NCBI GenBank assembly: GCA_028281765.1 | Contig: JANQJF010000122.1 | Coordinates: 1-64,000, forward strand | Source of the DNA: Planctomycetota bacterium | GTDB lineage: Bacteria > Planctomycetota > UBA1135 > UBA2386 | Length of the DNA: 64,000 nt | Direction: 5' to 3' | Shown here: one piece after another, positions 1 to 8,157 of the stretch | How the letters are laid out: each line of letters opens with the position of its first letter | Numbering within the stretch: position 1 is the first letter of the stretch | Translations under genes and position numbers: made by a program | The notes under the pieces: generated by a model | Databases searched by the model: none | What the model was told of the DNA's origin: nothing | The model's input: the letters and a program-made list of their open reading frames with translations, nothing else

Positions 1-183
1 ACTCGGAGCACGCCGTGGAACGAGTCCCGACCCGCGGAACGTGAACGAGCCCGCGCCCGGGTCCGAAAACGCGGAGCCCGAACCAAAAAACTCCCCCAAC
101 GGTGGCCCCTCGTCCTTCCCCCTGCCGCCTCGCCTTCCGGCGCAGCAACCACCGCTGCCCCCAACCAATACCCGAGAGCAGAG

Positions 184-951
184 ATGACCACGAAGAACCT
201 GATCGCAGTCCTGTCCGCCGGCGCCCTCGCGCTCGGCACCTCCGTCGCCCTCGACGACGCCACGACGCCGAACGACGCCGCCCAGCCGCTCGCCGCGAGC
301 GCGCCGGCCGGAGCGCACACCCTCCTCACGGCCGAGAACTCCGCGCTCGTGCTCATCGACCACCAGCCGCAGATGGCGTTCGGCGTGCAGTCGATCGACC
401 GTCAGCTGCTGAAGAACAACACGGTCGGTCTCGCCAAGTCCGCGAAGGCGTTCAAGGTCCCGACCGTCCTGACCGCCGTCGCGAGCAAGACGTTCAGCGG
501 CCCGATCTGGCCGGAGATCCAGGAAGTGTTCCCCAACCAGGTGCCAGTCGAGCGCACCAGCATGAACAGCTGGGACAACGAGGAGTTCCGCGCGCGCGTC
601 AAGGCGAGCGGTCGCAAGAAGATCATCATCGCCGCGCTCTGGACCGAGGTCTGCCTGACGATGCCGACGCTCGAAATGCTGAAGGAAGGCTTCGAGATCT
701 ACATCGTCGAGGACGCGTCGGGCGGCACGAGCCAGGCCGCCCATGACATGGCGATCCAGCGCCTGATCCAGGCTGGCGCCGTCCCGGTGACCTGGCAGCA
801 GGTCCTGCTCGAGTGGCAGCGCGACTGGGAGCGCCAGGGCACCTACGCGGACACGACCGGCATCGCGAAGGAGCACGGTGGCGCCTACGGCATGGGCATT
901 CGCTACGCCAAGGAGATGTTCGGCGCCAGCGAAGGCTCCAGTCACAAATAG
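184..951 (+). CDS. Exported isochorismatase-like (YcaC-type) cysteine hydrolase
   Basis: 255 aa. Residues 1-22 form a hydrophobic N-terminal stretch that looks like a signal peptide, which is unusual because YcaC-type hydrolases are normally cytoplasmic. The mature part carries the isochorismatase fold landmarks: D59 in LVLIDHQPQMAF, R124 in the position of the third active-site residue of E. coli YcaC (before the SWDNEEF segment), and the nucleophile C157 in ALWTEVCLTMP. The family cleaves amide, imide or vinyl-ether bonds, but the substrate cannot be told from sequence. It stands alone, with 157 bases before the next gene. The ATG at 184 is the only start that gives the signal peptide. Family assignment is firm and the substrate unknown. 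Confidence 0.85.
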   Translation: MTTKNLIAVLSAGALALGTSVALDDATTPNDAAQPLAASAPAGAHTLLTAENSALVLIDHQPQMAFGVQSIDRQLLKNNTVGLAKSAKAFKVPTVLTAVASKTFSGPIWPEIQEVFPNQVPVERTSMNSWDNEEFRARVKASGRKKIIIAALWTEVCLTMPTLEMLKEGFEIYIVEDASGGTSQAAHDMAIQRLIQAGAVPVTWQQVLLEWQRDWERQGTYADTTGIAKEHGGAYGMGIRYAKEMFGASEGSSHK

Positions 952-1108
952 GTGCATCCACGGACGCGGACTCCACGAAGGCCCTTTGACCGCACCGGGG
1001 ATTCAGCCCATGCCGATGTCGCCAGCGACCTCCTCCCACAAGGGTCTCGACGACGGCCTGGCCCCGGCGCGGGTCTTTTCGCCTCCCTACCGTCCGAGCC
1101 TGCGTCTC

Positions 1109-1678
1109 ATGCCCGACCCGACCCCCCGATCCGACCGAGTCCCGGACGTGTCGGGCGGCGTCCCGCTGGACCTCTACCAGCAACTCCGCGGCGCCGCCCA
1201 CCAGCTGATGCGCGGGGAAGCGACCGAGCACACGCTCCAGACCACGGCGCTCGTGCATGAGGCCTATCTCCGACTGATCCGGTCGGACGAGAGTCTCGCC
1301 GAGTCGCCCGCCCGTCTCCTGGCTGCAGCCGGCATCGCGATGCGAAACGCGCTCGTCGACCACGCGCGTTCGCGCCTGCGGGTCAAGCGCGGTGGCGATC
1401 GAGAGCGAGACCTGATCGAACTCTCGGACGTGCCGAGCTTCCTCGCCGCGGATCCCGAGCAGATCGTGGCACTCGAGGACGCACTCGACGCGCTGGCGAT
1501 CGAAGACGAACTCGCCGCGCGCGTCGTCCACCTGCGTTTCCACCTCGGCCTCGGCGTCGAAGAGACCGCCCAGGCGCTCGACATTTCGCCGCGCACGGTC
1601 AAGCGTCGCTGGGCGTTCGCACGCACATGGCTCTTCCGGGAGCTCAATGGCGGCGGCGAAACCGCGAGCGTCGCATGA
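1109..1678 (+). CDS. ECF-type RNA polymerase sigma factor (TIGR02999-like)
   Basis: 189 aa from the ATG at 1109. The open frame extends upstream to 878, but that part looks non-coding and overlaps the preceding gene; ATGs at 1010 and 1016 are alternatives. Region 2 includes the HTLQTTALVHEAYLRL segment typical of the planctomycete ECF group that accompanies Ser/Thr kinases. Region 4 ends in a helix-turn-helix (GVEETAQALDISPRTVKRRW). Such factors direct RNA polymerase to a small regulon and are often controlled by the adjacent kinase. The stop codon overlaps the kinase start (ATGA at 1675-1678), so the two are translationally coupled and probably work together. Confidence 0.9.
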   Translation: MPDPTPRSDRVPDVSGGVPLDLYQQLRGAAHQLMRGEATEHTLQTTALVHEAYLRLIRSDESLAESPARLLAAAGIAMRNALVDHARSRLRVKRGGDRERDLIELSDVPSFLAADPEQIVALEDALDALAIEDELAARVVHLRFHLGLGVEETAQALDISPRTVKRRWAFARTWLFRELNGGGETASVA

Positions 1679-4500
1679 GCCAGGCATCCGAGATCTTCGC
1701 GCGCGCGCTCGAACTCAGGGCGTCGCGGCGAGACGAGTTCGTGCGTCGATGCACGCGACGGGACCCGCGCCTGCGCATCGAAGTGGACTCGCTGCTGCGG
1801 TCGTATTCGTCGATGGGCAACTTCCTCGACACGGAGTCTTCGAACGAAATACCTCCGAGGCACACGAGCTCCGCGGAGCCCGACCGGGACGCCGTCGCGG
1901 GACACGAACTCTTGCGCAAGATCGGCGAAGGCGGCTTCGGCACGGTGCACCTCGCGCACGAGAGGGGCACGCTGCAGCGGCAGGTCGCGATCAAGTTCCT
2001 CAAGCGGGACCTCCTCTCGACCGGCGCGCTCGAACGCTTCGAGTCGGAGCGACAGATCCTCGCGAATCTCCAGCACGATTCGATTGCCCGGATCTTCACC
2101 GCGGGGACCGCAAACGCCGGATGTCCCTACTACACGATGGAGTTCGTCGACGGGCCGCCGCTCGACGCCTTCTGCGACAGTGGACGACTGACGATCGCCG
2201 CACGAGTTGAACTGTTCTTGCGCGTGTGCCGCGCGGTCGCGCACGCGCACCAGCGCGGCGTCATCCACGGCGACATCAAGCCACGCAACGTCCTCGTGTG
2301 CAGCGTCGACGGAGAACCGTCACCCAAGGTCATCGACTTCGGCATTGCGCGATCGCTCGGCGAGCCCGCCGCGAGGTCGAGTTCCAACGCCGGAACGCCA
2401 CGCTACATGAGTCCGGAGCAGCGCTCCGGGGCACCCGCCGACACGCGGGCCGACGTGTTCGCACTCGGCGTGCTGCTGCACGAGCTGCTGATCGGTCCCA
2501 CCGCACGGGACGCCTCGGACTCCTCGACGCAGACCACGCTGCGGGTGCGGGAGGACGCCGAGGTCGAGCTGCTGGCTGCGGCACGCGCGAGCTCACCGCG
2601 CCAACTGCGGCGTGAGCTACGCGGCGACCTCGACCACATCGTTCGGTCGGCGACGCGCACCGATCCCGAGCAGCGCTACGGCACCGCGCGCGAACTCATC
2701 GCCGACGCCGAAGCCTGGCAGCAAGGACGGCCACTGCCCTCGCGACCACGCGCGCCGCTCTACGTCCTGAAGAAGTTCGTCGGCCGTCACCGCCTCGCGG
2801 TGGCGGCGCTAGGCCTGCTCGTCGTCGGCGGCGCGGCGCTCGGCGCACGATCATGGCACCTTGCCCGCCTCGCTGAAGACGCACGCGTCGAGTCCAAGGC
2901 CGCGCAACGCCGGGCCAACGAATGGGGTGCGGCCGCGGACAACGTTCTGGAGTTCCTCGACCGCGTGTTCCTCGAAGCGTCACCGGGACGGAGTGGACCG
3001 AACGTGACGCTACTCTCGGTCGTCGACACGGCTGAGCAACGCTTCGACACGGATCCGCCCGATGTCCCGCTCGTCGCGTCGCGACTCGCGCGCATCCTCG
3101 GGCACCTACGAACTCGACTCGAGCAACCCGACCGGGCCGAGTCCTTGTTCCGCCGTGCGGTGCAGGCGCTGGAACGATCATCCGACTCGGATGCCCGCGC
3201 GATCGCGAGCGCGCGGTTGGAACTCGCCGAGCTGATCGGTCGCCGGCAGCACACCGAGGAGTCCCGAACTCTGCTCGAGCAGGCGCTGGGTGACTTCGAT
3301 CCGGCGGCGGACTTCCTCGAGACGATCCGAGCGCGGCGAGCTCTGGCGCTCGTCGCACTCCATGAGGGCCGCCCGCAGGAGATGCTCCGCGGGTTCCGCT
3401 CGTGCTACCGCGACGCAGTGGCGCGACTCGGAACGGATCATCCGTTGGCGCGTCAGACCGCACTCGTGTTGGCGGAAGCCGAGCGCAACTACGGTGACCT
3501 CGAAGCCGGCCGCCAACTCCGCGCGTCCCTGGGTGACGTGAGGGACCTCCCACCGAGCACGGGCTTCTACTCGAACCTCTACGCCAAGCTCGTCGAAGCC
3601 CGCGCGCGGTACGACGAAGCGGACTACGCCACCGCCGAGAAGCTGGCGCAGGAAGTCCTCGACACGCTCGAAGAACGCTCGATTCCGCGGACCTCGACGG
3701 ACGCGATGGGAGCGCTCAACGTCCTGGCCGGCATCGCGCAGCGGCGCGGCGACCTGCGGCGTGCGGTCGACCTCTCGCATCAGATCTTCACCCTGCGATC
3801 GGAGCGCCACGGGCCGAAGGCCGTGCCCGCGCTCCGCGCCGCCGGCAGCTTCGCATTGATGCTCATGAACTTACGGCGTTTCGAAGACGCGCGCGAGTTC
3901 CTCGACGAGCACGCGCCCCTGGAGATCGTCGAACAGCACGAGGACCCCGGGCTACTGGCGCTTCTCCGTGCACACGCATCCCTGCTGCAGCGCGAGCGCA
4001 AGGCGGAACCCGCGCACACGCTGCGGGATCGCATTCTCGCGCGCAACCGCGAGCACTACGGCGAACACCACCCGAACACTCTCGACGCCCGCCGACGACG
4101 CGCGCAGACGATCGCGATCTTCGGCGCTTACGACGACGCGCTGTCCGAACTCGAATCGGTCCGGAAACTCTGCGTCGAGCACTTCGGCCCCGCACACTTC
4201 CAAACCCTCGACACGCTCGGCCTGATCGCCCGCACGCTCAGCGGTGCCAAGCGACTCGACGAAGCGGAGGACCAGCTCGAGTCTCGCCTGTCGATCGCGC
4301 TCGCGGCGCACGGACCGTCGCACGGCACGGTGCGCATCGCGCTGCGGGACATTCGACAGTTCGCACGCGCAGTCCGGCGGCCCGCTCTCCTCGAGCGCGC
4401 GCGCGCGAAGACGCAATCCGCCTTCGAAGAGAGCATGGCGGCGGGAGAGCCGTCGCCGGCGCTGCTCGCCGCCTGGGAAGCCTTCCGCGGCGACCGGTGA
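1675..4500 (+). CDS. Transmembrane Ser/Thr protein kinase with TPR-rich C-terminal half
   Basis: 941 aa from the ATG that overlaps the sigma factor stop. The kinase domain spans about residues 78-350: glycine loop GEGGFG at 84-89, VAIK lysine K107, catalytic loop HGDIKPRN with D200 and N205, and DFG at 221-223. The catalytic-loop HRD arginine is replaced by glycine. A transmembrane helix follows near 365-388 (LAVAALGLLVVGGAALGA). The remaining ~550 residues are helical repeats resembling TPRs. The topology suggests a cytoplasmic kinase with an extracytoplasmic protein-binding domain. It pairs with the ECF sigma factor just upstream, a standard planctomycete arrangement in which the kinase is thought to control the sigma factor. 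That partnership is inferred. Confidence 0.9.
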   Translation: MSQASEIFARALELRASRRDEFVRRCTRRDPRLRIEVDSLLRSYSSMGNFLDTESSNEIPPRHTSSAEPDRDAVAGHELLRKIGEGGFGTVHLAHERGTLQRQVAIKFLKRDLLSTGALERFESERQILANLQHDSIARIFTAGTANAGCPYYTMEFVDGPPLDAFCDSGRLTIAARVELFLRVCRAVAHAHQRGVIHGDIKPRNVLVCSVDGEPSPKVIDFGIARSLGEPAARSSSNAGTPRYMSPEQRSGAPADTRADVFALGVLLHELLIGPTARDASDSSTQTTLRVREDAEVELLAAARASSPRQLRRELRGDLDHIVRSATRTDPEQRYGTARELIADAEAWQQGRPLPSRPRAPLYVLKKFVGRHRLAVAALGLLVVGGAALGARSWHLARLAEDARVESKAAQRRANEWGAAADNVLEFLDRVFLEASPGRSGPNVTLLSVVDTAEQRFDTDPPDVPLVASRLARILGHLRTRLEQPDRAESLFRRAVQALERSSDSDARAIASARLELAELIGRRQHTEESRTLLEQALGDFDPAADFLETIRARRALALVALHEGRPQEMLRGFRSCYRDAVARLGTDHPLARQTALVLAEAERNYGDLEAGRQLRASLGDVRDLPPSTGFYSNLYAKLVEARARYDEADYATAEKLAQEVLDTLEERSIPRTSTDAMGALNVLAGIAQRRGDLRRAVDLSHQIFTLRSERHGPKAVPALRAAGSFALMLMNLRRFEDAREFLDEHAPLEIVEQHEDPGLLALLRAHASLLQRERKAEPAHTLRDRILARNREHYGEHHPNTLDARRRRAQTIAIFGAYDDALSELESVRKLCVEHFGPAHFQTLDTLGLIARTLSGAKRLDEAEDQLESRLSIALAAHGPSHGTVRIALRDIRQFARAVRRPALLERARAKTQSAFEESMAAGEPSPALLAAWEAFRGDR

Positions 4501-4509
4501 GCCGACGGC

Positions 4510-5286
4510 TCAGCTCGCCATGGCCCCGTCGACGCGCAGCGTGTTGCCGGACACGTAGCTCGAGTCCGACGAGGCGAGGAATCGGACCAGCGCTGCGACC
4601 TCCTCGACGGTCCCGACGCGCTGCATCGGGACCTGTTGCGCGAACATGCTGTGATCGTTGCCGGTCGCGCGGTCGAGGAGCGCAGTGTCGATCGGACCCG
4701 GCGCGATCGTGTTGACGCGGATGCCCTGGCCCGCGACTTCCTGCGCGACCGAGCGGGTCAGACCCTCGACCGCGAACTTCGACGACACGTACGACGAGAA
4801 CATGCCGAAGCCTTTGATACCGGCGACAGACGTCGTGTTGATGATCGATCCGCCGCCGCGCTCGACGAGCGCCGGGATCTCGGCCTTCATCGAGTTCCAC
4901 ACGCCGAAGAAGTTGACCTCCATGACCTGACGCACATTGTCTTCGGTCTCTTCGACGAGCGGGATCAGTCCCGCGCCTTCGCTGCCGGCGTTGTTGAACG
5001 CGATGTCGAGTCCCCCGAAGTCGTTCATCGCACGCGCAACGAGTGATTCGACGTCGGCGGGCTTGGTCACGTCGGTCGCCTGGAACACGGCGCGTCCTCC
5101 GGCGCGCTCGATCTCCGCGACGAGGTCGGCGCCGGCGTCGGCGCGGCGCGCTCCGATGACGACCGAGGCCCCGGCCTCGGCGAGGGTCAAGGCGGCGGCG
5201 CGGCCGATGCCCGAGGATCCCCCGGTGATCAGCGCAACGCGGTCACGGAGAGAGGACGAGGACTGGTTGGTTCGGGAAGTAGTCAT
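4510..5286 (-). CDS. Short-chain dehydrogenase/reductase (SDR)
   Basis: 258 aa from the ATG at 5286. The open frame runs to 5331, but the extra codons lie over the operator-like site. Classical SDR features are all present: TGGSSGIG cofactor loop at 21-28, NNAG at 98-101, catalytic S153, Y166 and K170 (YVSSK), and the PG motif after the last strand. It would use NAD(P)H to reduce or oxidise a carbonyl or alcohol; the substrate is unknown. It lies downstream of, and in the same direction as, a TetR regulator, separated by 94 bases that hold a near copy of the operator-like sequence found before tetR. It is therefore likely induced when that repressor binds its ligand. Confidence 0.92.
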   Translation of the reverse strand: MTTSRTNQSSSSLRDRVALITGGSSGIGRAAALTLAEAGASVVIGARRADAGADLVAEIERAGGRAVFQATDVTKPADVESLVARAMNDFGGLDIAFNNAGSEGAGLIPLVEETEDNVRQVMEVNFFGVWNSMKAEIPALVERGGGSIINTTSVAGIKGFGMFSSYVSSKFAVEGLTRSVAQEVAGQGIRVNTIAPGPIDTALLDRATGNDHSMFAQQVPMQRVGTVEEVAALVRFLASSDSSYVSGNTLRVDGAMAS

Positions 5287-5315
5287 GGCTGTCTCAGTGC
5301 GGAAGAAGCTCGGTT

Positions 5316-5331
5316 TGTACCGATTGGTCAA
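5316..5331 (-). promoter_or_regulatory. Putative TetR operator upstream of the SDR gene
   Basis: On the minus strand the 16-mer reads TTGACCAATCGGTACA. It matches the site upstream of tetR at 13 of 16 positions and is partly palindromic around its centre. It ends 29 bases before the SDR start. The shape resembles known TetR/NemR-type boxes. Regulation by the neighbouring TetR protein is inferred. Confidence 0.55.
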
Positions 5332-5380
5332 AATAAGTTCGGAAAGAAGGGCGACCGCGGACGGACGCCCGGAAAATCAG

Positions 5381-5962
5381 TCAGGTCTCGATCATCGCGA
5401 GGGCCTCGTCGGCCAGCGTACGGATCGTCGCCGGGGTCGCGCCGGAACGGGCATATACGCGCATGCCCATGACGAGCGCGAGCATCGCACGCGCGGTGGA
5501 CGAGGCGTCGACCGAAGCATCGATGTCGCCCCGCTCTTGGCCTTCGCGAATGCGAGCCGCGAACATCCCCTCGTGCGTCTCGAACGCTCTCTGCACGATG
5601 CGCTGCGCGCCGGTGTCGCTGTGCGCGAGCTCGAGGGCACAGTTGATCATCATGCAGCCCCGGTGACCCTCGGAGCCCGCGCATTCGTCGTAGATCGCTT
5701 CGACTTGCGCGCGGAGCCCTTCGACCGGCGACAGCCCGTCGGCGATGTCCTGGAACATCGCAAAGCGCTCGTTCGAGTACTGCTCGAGCGCGCTGAGGTA
5801 GGCATCGCGCTTGCTCCCGTAGGTGTCGTAGAAGCTGCCCTTCTGGATCCCCATCGCATCGAGCAACGTGGTCATCGACGTCGCCTCGTAGCCATGGGAC
5901 CAGAAGGTCTCACCGGCTTTGCGGAGCGTGTCGTCGACGTCGAAGTTCTTGTTCCAAGGCAT
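5381..5962 (-). CDS. TetR/AcrR-family transcriptional regulator
   Basis: 193 aa. The N-terminal helix-turn-helix is clear at about residues 10-55 (TLRKAGETFWSHGYEATSMT, then LDAMGIQKGSFYDTYGSKR). The C-terminal part is the usual helical ligand-binding and dimerisation domain. TetR proteins are mostly repressors released by a small molecule. It is the first gene of a probable two-gene unit with the SDR oxidoreductase. A palindromic site lies about 45 bases before its own start and a near copy lies before the SDR gene, which suggests autoregulation plus control of the reductase. The pairing resembles electrophile- or aldehyde-responsive TetR/reductase loci, but the ligand is unknown. Confidence 0.92.
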   Translation of the reverse strand: MPWNKNFDVDDTLRKAGETFWSHGYEATSMTTLLDAMGIQKGSFYDTYGSKRDAYLSALEQYSNERFAMFQDIADGLSPVEGLRAQVEAIYDECAGSEGHRGCMMINCALELAHSDTGAQRIVQRAFETHEGMFAARIREGQERGDIDASVDASSTARAMLALVMGMRVYARSGATPATIRTLADEALAMIET

Positions 5963-6007
5963 GATTCGAGAGCCGGGCCGTGCCCGACTCCCGGAGTATC
6001 GGCCATT

Positions 6008-6023
6008 TGGAACGATCGGTCAA
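6008..6023 (-). promoter_or_regulatory. Putative TetR operator upstream of tetR
   Basis: On the minus strand it reads TTGACCGATCGTTCCA, an imperfect palindrome centred on CGATCG with 6 of 8 half-site positions paired. A 13/16 match recurs upstream of the SDR gene. It lies 45 bases before the tetR start codon, in a promoter-proximal position, so autorepression is the simplest reading. Confidence 0.55.
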
Positions 6024-6092
6024 GATTAGGATGCGAGAAAAACTGGGGTGCGAGAAAACCGAGAGCCCCGCCAGGGGCGCGAACTCAGGCGC

Positions 6093-8147
6093 TCAACCCT
6101 CGAGCGCGACCTGCTCCGCTCCCACCGCGTCGCGCCCTTCGGCGACGCGCTGCCGTAGCGCGGCCCGAAGAACGTCACGAAACGACAACACGCCGACCAA
6201 ACGACCATCGAGGTCGCACACCGGCAAGTGCTTCACGCCGTGGCGCTGGAGCAACTCCACGGCGCGCGACACCGGGGTGTCCGAACGGACCGTTCGCGGG
6301 CGCGACGAGCCCAGGTTCGCCGCGGGTGCAGACAGGTCGATGTCGCGTTGCATGGCCCGGTACACGTCGGTTCGAGTCATCAGGCCTGACGGTCGTCCAT
6401 CGAGGTCCACCAGCGGAACGCACCCGATCGAGTGAGAAGTCAAGACCTCCAGGACGTCTGCGACCGTCGCGCCGGCATCGACGGTGATCGGCGGAGACGT
6501 CATTACGGTTCTGCACGGCTGTTGCAGCACGCTCTCCGGCACGGCTCGTGGCAACACCTCTTCACGGGCATGGAATCGCCGCGCGGTCCCGTCGAGCGCG
6601 TCGCGCATGAGACGCCACTGACCCGCCATGTCGTCGAACAGGTCTCCACCGAGAACGGACACCGTACTGGCCGAGCATGCGCGCGCCGTCGACAGTCGTC
6701 GCTTGCCGCCGAGCAGACTGCCTTCCCCGAAGTGATCCCCGGGCCGCAGGACTTCCGACACCTCGATCTTGCCCTCGTCGTCGATTCGGATGAGTTCGAT
6801 CTCCCCGGACTCGAGGATGTAGAACGCCGAACTCGGATCGCCCTGCCGGAAGAGCTCTTCGCCTTCCTCGAGATGCACGCGCCGCATCGACTCGGTCGAC
6901 TTGAGATCGAGCACGTTGAGATTGCGCGGGAAGAACAGGTTGAGCGTCCAGTCGGCCACGACCTGCAGCTTGCGGTGCAGGCGCGGGAGCTTCATGAGGT
7001 AGACCGTGCGCCACAGCCACCACGCGAGGAAGCCGCTGATACGCAACCCACCGATGAGCGCGACGGCCTGACGGTGCCCGAGCGTCGCCAGCTGGCCGAG
7101 GTTGCGGTGGCGAAACGGTCGCGGCGACTTGCCCCGCAGCACGCGCAGGATGTTGTCGGCCGCGACGCCGCCCTGACGCGTCGCGAACTGTGCCGTCGGC
7201 TTCGACCCGCCACCGTGCCCGTCCGGAGTGCTAGCGCAATCCCCGATGGCCCACAGATTCTCCCGGCCGACGACCCGGAGCTGGGCATCGGTGACGACCC
7301 GCCCGCGATCGCGCTCGCAATCGAGAGCGTCGAGCGCCGGGTGCGGGGCGTTGCCGACGGTGCACACGACGGTTCGCGTCGAGATCCGTTCACCATCGTC
7401 GAGATACACGGTCTCGTTGGACACGGCTCGGACCCGCTTGCCCATCCGAATGTCCATTCCGCGATCCTGGAGTTTGCGCTTCGCGAACGCGCCGAGGCGT
7501 CGATCGATCTCGGGGATCAACTGGTCGCCCGAGTGCACGCAGACGACGCGGATCTGCTCCTTTCGCAGGCTCGGATAGAAGCTCTGTGCGTGACGCAGGA
7601 GATCGAGGATCTCGGCCGCCGTCTCGACGCCGCTGAATCCCCCACCGACGACAACGAACGTCAGCAGCGCACTCCGCTCTTCCTCGCTCGGCGTGATGAC
7701 CGCGCGCTCGAGGCGTTCGACCAGCGCGTGGCGCAAGCGCAGAGCGTCCGCGAGACTTTTCATCAAGAACGCGTGCTCCGCCATCCCGGGGATGCGCGAA
7801 ACGTCCACCACGGAGCCCAGCGCGAGAACCGCGTGCCGACCTCGACACCGAAGCGGCGCGTCCATGCCGGGCACTCGGAGCTCCACCGTGCAACCGTCGT
7901 CCAGGAACTCGGTGATCTCCGCGCGCAGGATTCGCACTCCCGGCAGGAGCTGACGCAGCGGACTCACGACGTGACTCGGCTCGAGACTCGCGCCGACGAC
8001 TTCGGGCAGCAGCGGCTGGAACGTGAAGTAGTTCTCGTTGCTGACGAGCGTCACGGACGCGGACCGGGAGAGCCCGCGCGCGCACCAAACGCCGGCGAAG
8101 CCGCCACCGAGGACCAGGACATCCGACTCGATCTTGGATTCGTTCAT
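6093..8147 (-). CDS. Type II NADH dehydrogenase fused to cNMP-binding and CBS-pair domains
   Basis: 684 aa, much longer than the ~400-430 aa of ordinary NDH-2. Residues 1-415 are a flavin NADH:quinone oxidoreductase: FAD-binding GGGFAG at 14-19, NAD-binding GGGFSG at 168-173, LWAIGDCA at 298-305, AQFATRQG at 319-326, and a C-terminal membrane-association segment (GFLAWWLWRTVYLMK, 372-386). Residues ~425-520 form a cyclic-nucleotide-binding-like domain (FRQGDPSSAFYILESGEIEL, GDHFGEGSLL). Residues ~545-665 hold two CBS motifs (CRTVMTSPPITV, RPRTVRSDTPV). NDH-2 passes electrons from NADH to quinone without pumping protons; the added domains suggest control by a nucleotide ligand. It follows the thiolase-like gene by 10 bases in an apparent operon. 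Confidence 0.9.
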   Translation of the reverse strand: MNESKIESDVLVLGGGFAGVWCARGLSRSASVTLVSNENYFTFQPLLPEVVGASLEPSHVVSPLRQLLPGVRILRAEITEFLDDGCTVELRVPGMDAPLRCRGRHAVLALGSVVDVSRIPGMAEHAFLMKSLADALRLRHALVERLERAVITPSEEERSALLTFVVVGGGFSGVETAAEILDLLRHAQSFYPSLRKEQIRVVCVHSGDQLIPEIDRRLGAFAKRKLQDRGMDIRMGKRVRAVSNETVYLDDGERISTRTVVCTVGNAPHPALDALDCERDRGRVVTDAQLRVVGRENLWAIGDCASTPDGHGGGSKPTAQFATRQGGVAADNILRVLRGKSPRPFRHRNLGQLATLGHRQAVALIGGLRISGFLAWWLWRTVYLMKLPRLHRKLQVVADWTLNLFFPRNLNVLDLKSTESMRRVHLEEGEELFRQGDPSSAFYILESGEIELIRIDDEGKIEVSEVLRPGDHFGEGSLLGGKRRLSTARACSASTVSVLGGDLFDDMAGQWRLMRDALDGTARRFHAREEVLPRAVPESVLQQPCRTVMTSPPITVDAGATVADVLEVLTSHSIGCVPLVDLDGRPSGLMTRTDVYRAMQRDIDLSAPAANLGSSRPRTVRSDTPVSRAVELLQRHGVKHLPVCDLDGRLVGVLSFRDVLRAALRQRVAEGRDAVGAEQVALEG

Positions 8148-8157
8148 GGTTGTCTCG

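Noticed and set aside
1..183. Possible 3' end of a gene at the window start
   Set aside because: No frame shows family features or a convincing terminus in these bases. I see nothing to annotate.
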